Program-made: the position numbers and the translations under genes
The notes under the pieces: model-generated
What the model was told of the DNA's origin: nothing
Seen by the model: only the letters and a program-made list of their open reading frames with translations
Database searches by the model: none
Source: an uncultured Prevotella sp.
Lineage (GTDB): Bacteria; Bacteroidota; Bacteroidia; Bacteroidales; Bacteroidaceae
Reading direction: 5' to 3'
Length of the DNA stretch: 5,268 nucleotides
Assembly: GCA_946999025.1 (NCBI GenBank)
Contig: CAMQBP010000162.1
Coordinates: 1 to 5,268 of the forward strand
Shown: piece by piece, positions 1 through 5,268 of the stretch
How the letters are laid out: the number at the start of each line of letters is the position of its first letter
Position numbering within the stretch: position 1 is the stretch's first letter

Positions 1-1826
1 CCAGCCTTGTCGGCCGCAGGGATTTGCGATGAAGCCATGTTGTGCCAAGCCAAATCCAGACAGGTGGCTGCCAGGTTCTCGCCCAAGGCGTATGCTGAAT
101 GGAATTGAAGTGAGTTGAGCATCTTCTTTTTCAATTCTTCCGGCATGGGCTTCTGGGTCTTATAATGCTTGGCGAAGTTAGCGAACACTTCGGGAATGAT
201 GGCAAACGACTCGTTAAACTGCGAGGGCATCTCTACGAAGTCGCGCGTCACGGCCGTTCCACTCAACGTGTTGTACTTACAATTCGAGAGCATTCCGTGC
301 AGTGCATGGCCAAACTCGTGGAACATGGTGGTTGCCTCATCCCAAGTAAGCAACGTGGGTTGTCCCTCGGGAGCCTTGGCAAAGTTGCACACATTATATA
401 TAATAGGCAGCTGGTTGCGCAGCTTACTTTGCTTAGCAAACGAGCTCATCCATGCGCCACCCCGCTTGGTTGGCCGGCGGAAATAGTCAACATAGAACAA
501 TGCCAGCTGCTTGCCATCCTTGTCCATCACGTCGAACACCTTCATGTCCTTGTGGTAGGTGGGCAAGTCGGTACGCTCCTTGAAAGAAAGTCCGTAAGCC
601 TTGTTGGCGGCAAAGAACACGCCATTGACCAGCACAGAATCGAGGTTGAAATAGGGTTTCACCTCATCTTCCGAGAAGTTGAACTGCTCTTTCTTCATCT
701 TAGCCGAATAATAGAACCGGTCGTAAGGCTGCAATTTGAAATCAGTTCCCATGGTTTTCTGCGCATACGCCTCGATGGCGCGCGTTTCCTCATCGGCCTT
801 TGACGTGTAAGCACCAATCAACTGCTTGAGGAAAGCGTTCAAATTGTCCATATTTTTCGCCATGGTATTGTCCAGCGAGTAGGCCGCATAATTCTTGAAT
901 CCCATCAGTTCGGCCTTCTCAGCCCGCAGCTTTGCCATCTCAACGATGATGGGGAAGGTGTTGAATTTTCCCGTTCCGTCGGCACGATGAATGGAAGCAT
1001 TGAACACACGCTCGCGCAAAGCACGGTTTTCAAGGCTTGCCAAGATGGGCTGTTGCGTGGTGTTGGTGATCACGATGCAGTAAGGCGCCTTGCCATCACG
1101 GCTCTCAGCGTCTTTCTTGCACTGTGCGATATCCGCCTCACTCAGTCCGGCCAGGTCTTCAACCTTGTCCACCCAAATGGCCGCTTCGTTGGTAGCTTTT
1201 GGCAACATGTTACCAAAATCCTGCTGCAATTTGGCTATTTTGTTGTTGATTTCCTCCATGCGCTTTTTCTTATCTGCCGGCAACAAAGCCCCAGAACGCA
1301 CGAAGTTCTTATACACTTCTTCCAACAACTTTTTGTCTTCGCCTTGCAACTTATCGTGTTCGTGATCGTAAACATATTTGATTCGGTCGAAGAAAGGTTG
1401 GTTGAACGATATCTCGTTGTCGAAATCGGTGAGCAAAGGCACAGCCTCGTTCTCTACTTTCTCCAGCTCAGGGGTCTTATCTGCACTGGTGAGCCCATAG
1501 AAGATACTGGTCACTCGGTCGAGCAATACGCCACTCTTTTCGTAGGCCAGAATGGTGTTCTCGAATGTCGCCGAGTCCTTGTTGTCCACAATGGCCTTGA
1601 TGGCCTCACGCTGTTGTTCGATACCAGCTTTCATCGCTGGCAAAAAATGTTCGGTTTTGATTTTACTAAAATCAGGCGCGCCAAAAGGTAGCGTGCTCTC
1701 TTTCATCAAAGGGTTGTTGTCCAAATCGGCTCCTTTCTTGTCTGTGCAGCCCGTTAGTGTGGTTGCACACAGGGCCGCGCAAAGCATTGTAATTCCTAAA
1801 AAAGATTTTCTAAAATAATGATACAT
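1..1826 (-). CDS. dcp: Dcp-like M3 family zinc metallopeptidase, lipoprotein (C-terminus beyond window)
   Basis: The reading frame is open for 608 codons from the ATG at 1826 down to base 3 and runs off the left edge without a stop. Seen: residues 1-27 form a lipoprotein signal (MYHYFRK, hydrophobic stretch, lipobox L24-T-G-C27). The zinc motif HEFGH lies at 503-507, followed by SGT and RDFVEMPSQF, in which E532 sits 29 residues after the first His, as for the third zinc ligand in thimet oligopeptidase. Family knowledge: M3 enzymes cleave short peptides; the Dcp branch removes C-terminal dipeptides. Members are usually near 680-700 residues, so roughly 80-90 are missing, including the His/Tyr substrate-binding segment. 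After C27 come T-D-K-K-G, without the acidic run typical of Bacteroidetes surface-exposed lipoproteins, so a periplasm-facing anchor is inferred. No SD is seen before the ATG. Oligopeptidase A is the alternative subfamily, but it is normally cytosolic and lacks a lipobox. Confidence 0.93.
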   Translation of the reverse strand, partial: MYHYFRKSFLGITMLCAALCATTLTGCTDKKGADLDNNPLMKESTLPFGAPDFSKIKTEHFLPAMKAGIEQQREAIKAIVDNKDSATFENTILAYEKSGVLLDRVTSIFYGLTSADKTPELEKVENEAVPLLTDFDNEISFNQPFFDRIKYVYDHEHDKLQGEDKKLLEEVYKNFVRSGALLPADKKKRMEEINNKIAKLQQDFGNMLPKATNEAAIWVDKVEDLAGLSEADIAQCKKDAESRDGKAPYCIVITNTTQQPILASLENRALRERVFNASIHRADGTGKFNTFPIIVEMAKLRAEKAELMGFKNYAAYSLDNTMAKNMDNLNAFLKQLIGAYTSKADEETRAIEAYAQKTMGTDFKLQPYDRFYYSAKMKKEQFNFSEDEVKPYFNLDSVLVNGVFFAANKAYGLSFKERTDLPTYHKDMKVFDVMDKDGKQLALFYVDYFRRPTKRGGAWMSSFAKQSKLRNQLPIIYNVCNFAKAPEGQPTLLTWDEATTMFHEFGHALHGMLSNCKYNTLSGTAVTRDFVEMPSQFNESFAIIPEVFANFAKHYKTQKPMPEELKKKMLNSLQFHSAYALGENLAATCLDLAWHNMASSQIPAADKA

Positions 1827-1873
1827 AGTTTTTATGATTTTGGTTACATTCTTTCTACACTGGTGGTGTGGGC

Positions 1874-1901
1874 AAATAGGTTGACATTGAGCCACCTATT
1901 T
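1874..1901. repeat. 8-bp perfect inverted repeat in divergent promoter region
   Basis: AAATAGGT (1874-1881) and ACCTATTT (1894-1901) are perfect reverse complements around a 12-base spacer, and the right arm runs into a T-run at 1899-1903. It lies about 50-75 bp upstream of the peptidase start. Its position suits an operator or a short hairpin in a leader. Because it is AT-rich and only 8 bp per arm, a chance origin cannot be excluded. Confidence 0.4.
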
Positions 1902-2066
1902 TTCCACTTCACCGCTTGCTATGCCATCACAAGCCCCTGCTGATTGGTGAGAAAGTCCAGCGAAGAGCTTCGTCAGGTTTAGGCTTCAAACTGGATGACA
2001 TGTCAACAAAAATAAGCATATTTTTCGAGATAAGCGTAAGATTGCCGCTTTTTTCAAAACTATTAA

Positions 2067-2074
2067 GAACTTTG
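2067..2074 (+). promoter_or_regulatory. Weak candidate -7 element for porT
   Basis: GAACTTTG differs from the Bacteroidetes -7 consensus TAnnTTTG at one fixed position (G for the first T). ATTG at 2041-2044 is a three-of-four match to the -33 TTTG, with a slightly long 22-base spacer. It would give a leader of roughly 70 nt before the porT ATG. This is a weak call; TATTTTTC near 2019-2026 is a rival -7 candidate. Confidence 0.25.
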
Positions 2075-2149
2075 TGTTTCTGTTTTTTATCTATAAAACC
2101 CTACACGTCCGACGCAATATCCGCCGAAAAATAGCGTTAATGATACATC

Positions 2150-2896
2150 ATGAAGAAGGTTTTTCACATCCTGCTGTTAGTGCTATGCGCGACGGTTGCC
2201 TATGCGCAGCCCGACCGGAGGGTGCAAAATCGGCCCTATACCGACCTGCGCCCGTTCCATTTCGGCGTGCTGCTGGGCACTCATTTTCAGGACATTGAGT
2301 TCAATAACGTTGGTACACAGCACATTACTCACGAGGATGGCTCAACGAGCGAAGCACTCATCACGACCGACCAAGACCGATGGGACGCAGGTTTAACGGT
2401 GGGAGTGTTGGGCGAATTCAGACTGAGTACCAACTTTCAGTTCCGCATCGCCCCTGCCATGTACTTCGGTAATCGCCACCTGACGTTTCACAATTTCAAC
2501 AAACAGGATGCGAATGGGCAGCCCATTGAAGAGCGCCAAGATATCAAGACGGCGTACATCTCTACCGCACTCGACTTGATTTTTGCCGCACCTCGCTTCA
2601 ACAATCATCGTCCTTACCTCATGGCTGGCATCAATCCCATGGTGAATTTGAGTGGCAACAGTGATCAATACGTTGCCTTGAAGCGATATGAAACATTCGC
2701 AGAGGTTGGAGTTGGCTGCGATTTCTACCTACCTTATTTCAAATTAAGACCCGAATTGAAGTTCTTATTTGGCCTGACCAACAGTTACGATGCCAAGCAT
2801 GCGGACGGCTTGAAGGACAAAAACATGATTCCGTATGCCAAATCCGTGGATCGATCTCGGTCCAAAATGATTGTGCTCACCTTCTATTTTGAATAA
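2150..2896 (+). CDS. porT: PorT-family outer-membrane beta-barrel protein (type IX secretion-associated)
   Basis: A 248-residue protein. A signal peptide covers residues 1-19 (MKKVFHILLLVLC...) with a classic signal peptidase I site A-Y-A^Q. The rest is alternating polar and aromatic residues typical of a small barrel, without long hydrophobic helices. The stretches RPYLMAGINP and FYLPYFKLRPELKF and the ending KMIVLTFYFE match my recollection of PorT/SprT proteins; the overall length fits P. gingivalis PorT (about 244). PorT is a membrane barrel needed for export of gingipains through the type IX secretion system. Which cargo it would serve here, and whether a full T9SS is present, cannot be seen. 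The ATG at 2150 is chosen because it immediately precedes the signal peptide; there is no SD. It is monocistronic, convergent with the nucleotidase operon and divergent from the peptidase gene. From memory, porT often sits beside ubiE in Bacteroidales; no ubiE lies next to it here. Alternative: a generic OMP_b-brl_2 porin. Confidence 0.85.
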   Translation: MKKVFHILLLVLCATVAYAQPDRRVQNRPYTDLRPFHFGVLLGTHFQDIEFNNVGTQHITHEDGSTSEALITTDQDRWDAGLTVGVLGEFRLSTNFQFRIAPAMYFGNRHLTFHNFNKQDANGQPIEERQDIKTAYISTALDLIFAAPRFNNHRPYLMAGINPMVNLSGNSDQYVALKRYETFAEVGVGCDFYLPYFKLRPELKFLFGLTNSYDAKHADGLKDKNMIPYAKSVDRSRSKMIVLTFYFE

Positions 2897-2954
2897 AAAA
2901 CAGCGGCTTACAACCCTTCCAGCACATCATCAGTGCCACGGATTGCAAGCCGCT
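2895..2954 (-). terminator. Rho-independent terminator for the leftward nucleotidase operon
   Basis: AGCGGCTTACAA (2902-2913) and TTGCAAGCCGCT (2943-2954) pair over 12 positions with a single A/C mismatch. Inside, GCAC (2922-2925) and GTGC (2933-2936) form a further 4-bp stem around a 7-base loop. Read on the minus strand, the stem is followed after one base by six T (2900 down to 2895), the expected terminator form for the operon ending at 2991. The A-run overlaps the porT stop codon. Confidence 0.75.
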
Positions 2955-2964
2955 ATTTGACTTG

Positions 2965-2988
2965 AAGGCGCTGCTTCGGCGTCTTTTT
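2965..2988 (+). terminator. Probable rho-independent terminator for porT
   Basis: AAGGCGC (2965-2971) pairs with GCGTCTT (2979-2985) over seven pairs, one of them G-U, around the loop TGCTTCG. The T-run continues to 2988 on the plus strand, as expected downstream of porT. It abuts the stop codon of the convergent metallophosphatase gene, so the two transcripts end back to back within about 95 bp. Part of the sequence could instead pair GAAG with CTTC, so the exact stem is uncertain. Confidence 0.55.
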
Positions 2989-2990
2989 CC

Positions 2991-3839
2991 TTATTTTTTC
3001 TTGGCGAAAGAGAGTTTCAGTTTACCCACAAAAACGGCGTGTTTGCCGTTCTGATCGACGGGAATCTCTTTTCCATCCAGGTTCTTTGCGTACATCAGGG
3101 TCTTGAAATAGGAGTGCGAATGACCGCCCAAGACCAAGTCGATATAACGCGAACCAGCAATCACGGCTTTTTCTCCTTGACTGCCATCCAACCATCCTAA
3201 GTGTGAAATACAAATCACCAGGTCGCACTTCTTGTCGCGCTTGAGCATCAGAGCCGTGTCGTGAGCCGTCTTCACAGGGTCTAAATACCGCACACCTTTG
3301 CATTTCTGGGCATCAACCAGTCCATCTAAAGCCGGCGAAAGACCGAAGACACCAATCTTAATGCCTTTGCGCTTGATGATTAAGTAGGGCTTGACCAAAC
3401 CTTCACAGGGTGTTCCCGTAAAATCGTAGTTGGTGCAGACGATGGGAAAACGCAGGTTGCGGAGGATGAAAGCGAGGTTCTCCATGCCGAAATCAAACTC
3501 GTGGTTGCCAATCGTCCCCGCATCATAGCCCATCCTGTTCATCAGCTTCACCTCCACTTCACCTTTGTAAAGGGTGTAATAAGGTGAACCTTGACTAAAG
3601 TCACCGCTATCGAACAGCAACAAATCGGGGTCTTTTTTCCGCTCTTGCTTCAGCATCTCGATGCGGCGAATGAATCCACCTCGGCCCGCCAACATCGTGT
3701 CGGCCAAATTGGGATTCAAGGGATAAATGCAACTATGTGTGTCGTTGGTATGCAGAATGGTCAAGGTTTTGTCTTGCGCCGCCATAGGCATTATGGCCAT
3801 CATGAGCAACGTCATGGTTACAAACAGGTATCTCTTCAT
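2991..3839 (-). CDS. Secreted metallophosphoesterase, catalytic half of a UshA-like 5'-nucleotidase
   Basis: A 282-residue protein from the ATG at 3839. This start is preferred to the in-frame ATG at 3869 because a strong SD (AAGGAG) lies 9 bases upstream and the product then begins with a proper signal peptide (MKRYLFVTMTLLMM..., cleaved near A20-A21). Metallophosphoesterase motifs appear in order: ILHTNDTH (D33, H35), LLFDSGDFSQG (D80), GNHEFDFG (N112, H113), CISHLGW (H213) and LGGHSH (H240, H242). All the usual two-metal ligands are therefore present. The family removes phosphate from 5'-nucleotides and related esters outside the cytoplasm. UshA-type enzymes are near 550 residues with a C-terminal substrate-binding domain. 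Here the protein stops right after the catalytic domain (VFVGKLKLSF), and the missing domain is encoded by the gene just upstream. It is probably translated from the same mRNA and acts with that partner; the interaction is inferred. Confidence 0.92.
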   Translation of the reverse strand: MKRYLFVTMTLLMMAIMPMAAQDKTLTILHTNDTHSCIYPLNPNLADTMLAGRGGFIRRIEMLKQERKKDPDLLLFDSGDFSQGSPYYTLYKGEVEVKLMNRMGYDAGTIGNHEFDFGMENLAFILRNLRFPIVCTNYDFTGTPCEGLVKPYLIIKRKGIKIGVFGLSPALDGLVDAQKCKGVRYLDPVKTAHDTALMLKRDKKCDLVICISHLGWLDGSQGEKAVIAGSRYIDLVLGGHSHSYFKTLMYAKNLDGKEIPVDQNGKHAVFVGKLKLSFAKKK

Positions 3840-3848
3840 TTGTTTTTT

Positions 3849-3854
3849 CTCCTT
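3849..3854 (-). promoter_or_regulatory. Shine-Dalgarno site fixing the metallophosphatase start at 3839
   Basis: The minus strand reads AAGGAG followed by nine bases and then ATG at 3839. The upstream in-frame ATG at 3869 has no such site, and starting there would put a charged KKKEKKQ stretch before the signal peptide. The site lies in the 32-base gap after the upstream stop codon, which supports translational re-initiation in an operon. Confidence 0.75.
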
Positions 3855-3871
3855 CTTTTTGATGGTCAAAT

Positions 3872-4636
3872 CTATTCTACAACTATTCTTCCTTCTATCT
3901 TCGCATCTACTTCCTCATGCTTTGCCGCCTGTTGTTTGAAGTAGTCCATGATGATGAAGCGCACGTTGTTCTCGTAAACCTGTGGCGACACCACATCCGT
4001 CTTGTGCTTGAAGGCTACGAGTTTGTCATTGCCCTGTGCGAGATAGTCCAAGGTTGCGATGCGATATTTAGCGTTTGGATTCACTTTTTGTCCATCAATC
4101 AAGGCTGATTTGAGTCGTCCATCCTTGGTAATCACCAACCGCACCTCGCGGCTCAAGCCTTCACCACCCACGCGAGCAATCTGCTCAAAGAGTTGTTGAA
4201 CCTGCGTTCCGGTGAGCGTAAGCAGGCAAAGTTTGTTCTCAAAGGGCGCCACATCCAACACGTCGCCAATGGTTACGTCGCCCTTGACCAATGCCGCACG
4301 GATGCCACCCATGTTGTAAACGGCGAAATCGGGTGCGTCGTTGGCTTTCTTTGCGCCCCACACCAGGATGTCGGACAACAAGTTTGACAGCGTGCTTTCT
4401 GGTCGTTTCACACTCATGTCACGAGCCACTCGCCCCACCACCGGTGCCATGAGACTGTCGACATTTTCTTTATAAGGTCGCATCAACATCTCAACAACCT
4501 TGTCATGCGTGGCATCATAGCGCTGGTCTACCACGATACGCGTGCGCTGAACGCTCGTCAGTTGGTACTGACGAACGCACGACGCACACACCATGCACAT
4601 GCCGATGCACGCTCCTACTATTCGTTTTTGCATCAT
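3872..4636 (-). CDS. 5'-nucleotidase C-terminal (substrate-binding) domain lipoprotein
   Basis: A 254-residue protein corresponding to the C-terminal domain of UshA-like nucleotidases, standing alone. Residues 1-20 form a signal sequence ending C17-A-S-C20. This is a likely lipobox, but with Cys rather than Leu at -3, so lipidation is probable, not certain. Family motifs: ESTLSNLLSDIL (80-91), NMGGIR (108-113), GDVLDVAPFENKL (124-136) and YRIATLDYLAQGND (191-204). In UshA the matching segments supply the arginines, aromatics and aspartate that hold the nucleotide base and ribose. No metallophosphoesterase motif is present, so it should not hydrolyse substrate alone; its partner is the downstream gene, 32 bases away. 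The gene order is the reverse of the domain order in a fused enzyme. The start is 4636, with an alternative ATG at the next codon; no SD is seen and the leader is short. Cytoplasmic use is unlikely given the signal. Confidence 0.9.
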   Translation of the reverse strand: MMQKRIVGACIGMCMVCASCVRQYQLTSVQRTRIVVDQRYDATHDKVVEMLMRPYKENVDSLMAPVVGRVARDMSVKRPESTLSNLLSDILVWGAKKANDAPDFAVYNMGGIRAALVKGDVTIGDVLDVAPFENKLCLLTLTGTQVQQLFEQIARVGGEGLSREVRLVITKDGRLKSALIDGQKVNPNAKYRIATLDYLAQGNDKLVAFKHKTDVVSPQVYENNVRFIIMDYFKQQAAKHEEVDAKIEGRIVVE

Positions 4637-4658
4637 ACAAAATATTGTTTTTATTGTA

Positions 4659-4666
4659 CAAAGATA
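4659..4666 (-). promoter_or_regulatory. Bacteroidetes-type -7 promoter element of the nucleotidase operon
   Basis: The minus strand reads TATCTTTG, a full match to TAnnTTTG, 22 bases upstream of the ATG at 4636. Transcription would start around 4650, giving a leader of only about 15 nt, consistent with the absence of an SD. No good TTTG is found at the -33 distance, so the upstream element is weak or replaced by an activator. Confidence 0.6.
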
Positions 4667-4738
4667 GTTAAAGCATTCGCATCTATCCTTTCCACCTGTA
4701 ATCTTATAATATAATTTAACAACTATCCATCACGACAG

Positions 4739-4839
4739 GTAACTATTCAGCAATAGTCATAGGTCATACGCCATCTCCCATCCTACACTGATAGGATGGT
4801 GCTGATGGCATTGAGTTGTGACTGATGCTGAATAGTTAC
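4739..4839. repeat. 101-bp nested palindromic element, MITE-like
   Basis: The outer arms GTAACTATTCAGCA (4739-4752) and TGCTGAATAGTTAC (4826-4839) are perfect 14-bp reverse complements. Moving inward, TAGTCATAG (4754-4762) pairs with 4816-4824 using three G-U pairs, GCCATC (4770-4775) with GATGGC (4804-4809), and CCATCCTA (4778-4785) with TAGGATGG (4792-4799), closed by the loop CACTGA. The whole unit therefore folds into one long imperfect hairpin. It encodes no protein and has no clear target-site duplication. It lies between the 3' end of the small zinc-ribbon gene and the promoter of the nucleotidase operon. The form fits a miniature palindromic repeat or non-autonomous transposable element; a structured RNA or strong transcription barrier is the alternative. 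There is no T-run, so an ordinary terminator is less likely. Confidence 0.8.
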
Positions 4840-4870
4840 TAATTTAAATAGTTTAAATATGTTCACTTCA

Positions 4871-5182
4871 CTACTTGATGAATTTTATTTTTATCAAAAG
4901 AATAATCCAGGCAACAAGAAATGCAAGTACTATAAATAGAACTTCAATCAAAACTATCTTCCATAATGCTATTCTAAAATAATTCATTATGGAAACAGGT
5001 AAAATGGCAAATAAAAAAGTCAAGATAAACCAAACTAATCGAGATACTGGTTCTTTAAATGGATGAATCTGTTTCCCACAATGATTGCATGAAATCACCT
5101 TTTCGGGAGATTGCCATAGATAAAAAGAACATTTATATGGTGATACAGATTGATGACAATGGGGGCACTCTCTTTTTTTCAT
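4871..5182 (-). CDS. Small zinc-ribbon protein with two membrane segments, function unknown
   Basis: A 103-residue protein. The N-terminal half has two Cys pairs, C6-P-H-C9 and C32-N-H-C35 followed by G-K, spaced by 22 residues: a zinc-ribbon signature. Two hydrophobic segments follow, about residues 48-69 and 73-98, ending in basic KIKFIK, so the ribbon probably lies on the cytoplasmic face. The layout resembles short CxxC-x20-CxxC proteins (TIGR04104-like), whose role is not established; I do not assign a function. The start at 5182 is supported by AAGGA seven bases upstream and a TATTTTTG -7 element. By hand count it is about 30% GC, visibly lower than the neighbouring genes, and it sits beside the palindrome, which suggests an accessory or acquired gene. 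It is separated from the nucleotidase operon by its own promoter and about 230 bp. Confidence 0.75.
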   Translation of the reverse strand: MKKRECPHCHQSVSPYKCSFYLWQSPEKVISCNHCGKQIHPFKEPVSRLVWFILTFLFAILPVSIMNYFRIALWKIVLIEVLFIVLAFLVAWIILLIKIKFIK

Positions 5183-5189
5183 AATTATA

Positions 5190-5194
5190 TCCTT
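5190..5194 (-). promoter_or_regulatory. Shine-Dalgarno site of the zinc-ribbon gene
   Basis: The minus strand reads AAGGA, then seven bases, then the ATG at 5182. It is one of only two clear SD sites in the window and supports this small AT-rich frame being translated. Confidence 0.6.
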
Positions 5195-5208
5195 ATAATT
5201 TGTTTTCG

Positions 5209-5216
5209 CAAAAATA
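5209..5216 (-). promoter_or_regulatory. Candidate -7 promoter element of the zinc-ribbon gene
   Basis: The minus strand reads TATTTTTG, a full match to TAnnTTTG, 26 bases before the ATG at 5182, leaving room for the SD in the leader. No TTTG is visible at the -33 distance, and the region is very AT-rich, so a chance match is possible. Confidence 0.45.
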
Positions 5217-5268
5217 AGTATAATTAATAATAATCATCTTTATCAATAGGTTTAAAAAAAGTTATTTC

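Larger units (their letters stand above)
1827..2149. other. Divergent intergenic region between the M3 peptidase and porT genes
   Basis: This 323-bp stretch separates the two divergent starts and must hold both promoters. Short open frames exist here but show no recognisable protein and no RBS. I see no Bacteroidetes TAnnTTTG/TTTG pair for the leftward gene. For porT only a degenerate candidate is visible near 2067-2074. The one clear structure is the inverted repeat at 1874-1901, listed separately. Neither gene has a purine-rich SD before its ATG, which is common in this phylum. No tRNA or insertion sequence is recognisable. Confidence 0.6.

Noticed and set aside
165..803. Long plus-strand open frame (212 codons), with another at 987-1691
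   Set aside because: Both are antisense to the well-supported M3 peptidase frame, which carries HEFGH and a lipobox; their translations show no recognisable family.
1816..2148. 11-base direct repeat TAATGATACAT at 1816-1826 and 2138-2148, near both divergent start codons
   Set aside because: A few repeated 11-mers are expected by chance in 5.3 kb, and one copy lies inside the peptidase coding start.
3840..3869. N-terminal extension of the metallophosphatase from the ATG at 3869
   Set aside because: It has no SD and would place a lysine-rich stretch before the signal peptide; the AAGGAG site points to 3839.
3591..3944. Plus-strand open frame of 117 codons across the operon junction
   Set aside because: It is antisense to both nucleotidase genes, has no RBS and shows no family resemblance.
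4739..4839. Integron attC site, suggested by size, hairpin form and GTAAC/GTTAC ends
   Set aside because: The ends do not fit the RYYYAAC and GTTRRRY core sites, the pairing is nearly continuous rather than attC-like with extrahelical bases, and no integrase or gene cassette array is visible.
4843..4859. Tandem TTTAAATA copies (4843-4850 and 4852-4859) next to the palindrome
   Set aside because: Two short AT-only units in an AT-rich spacer are too simple to support an origin, iteron or target duplication.

Overview
The window most likely comes from a Prevotella-like member of the Bacteroidales. The clues are a PorT-type outer-membrane barrel, a UshA-like 5'-nucleotidase split into two genes, a lipoprotein M3 peptidase, Bacteroidetes-type -7 promoter hexamers (TAnnTTTG) and mostly weak Shine-Dalgarno sequences. 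The genus is inferred from protein resemblance recalled from memory; no search was run.

Layout. Positions 1-1826 (minus) hold most of a Dcp-like M3 zinc metallopeptidase lipoprotein, cut off at its C-terminus by the window edge. Positions 1827-2149 form a divergent intergenic region with one clear small inverted repeat. Positions 2150-2896 (plus) encode porT. Positions 2897-2990 form a convergent intergenic region with two hairpins, one with a U-run for each direction. Positions 2991-4636 (minus) are a two-gene operon: an upstream lipoprotein with the substrate-binding 5'-nucleotidase C-terminal domain, then a secreted metallophosphoesterase domain. The second gene is best started at 3839, where there is a strong RBS. 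Positions 4637-4870 are intergenic and carry the operon promoter and a striking 101-bp nested palindrome (4739-4839). Positions 4871-5182 (minus) encode a small AT-rich zinc-ribbon membrane protein with its own RBS and -7 element. The last 50 or so bases are AT-rich, with nothing else recognisable.

How they work together. The four larger genes are cell-envelope proteins: a peptidase that trims oligopeptides, an outer-membrane barrel linked to type IX secretion, and a split nucleotidase that would dephosphorylate extracytoplasmic nucleotides for salvage. These look like chromosomal core genes. The 4739-5182 segment (palindrome plus low-GC orphan gene) looks more accessory. No convincing new multi-gene system is visible. 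The most noteworthy items are the palindrome, the reversed split nucleotidase and the orphan zinc-ribbon protein.
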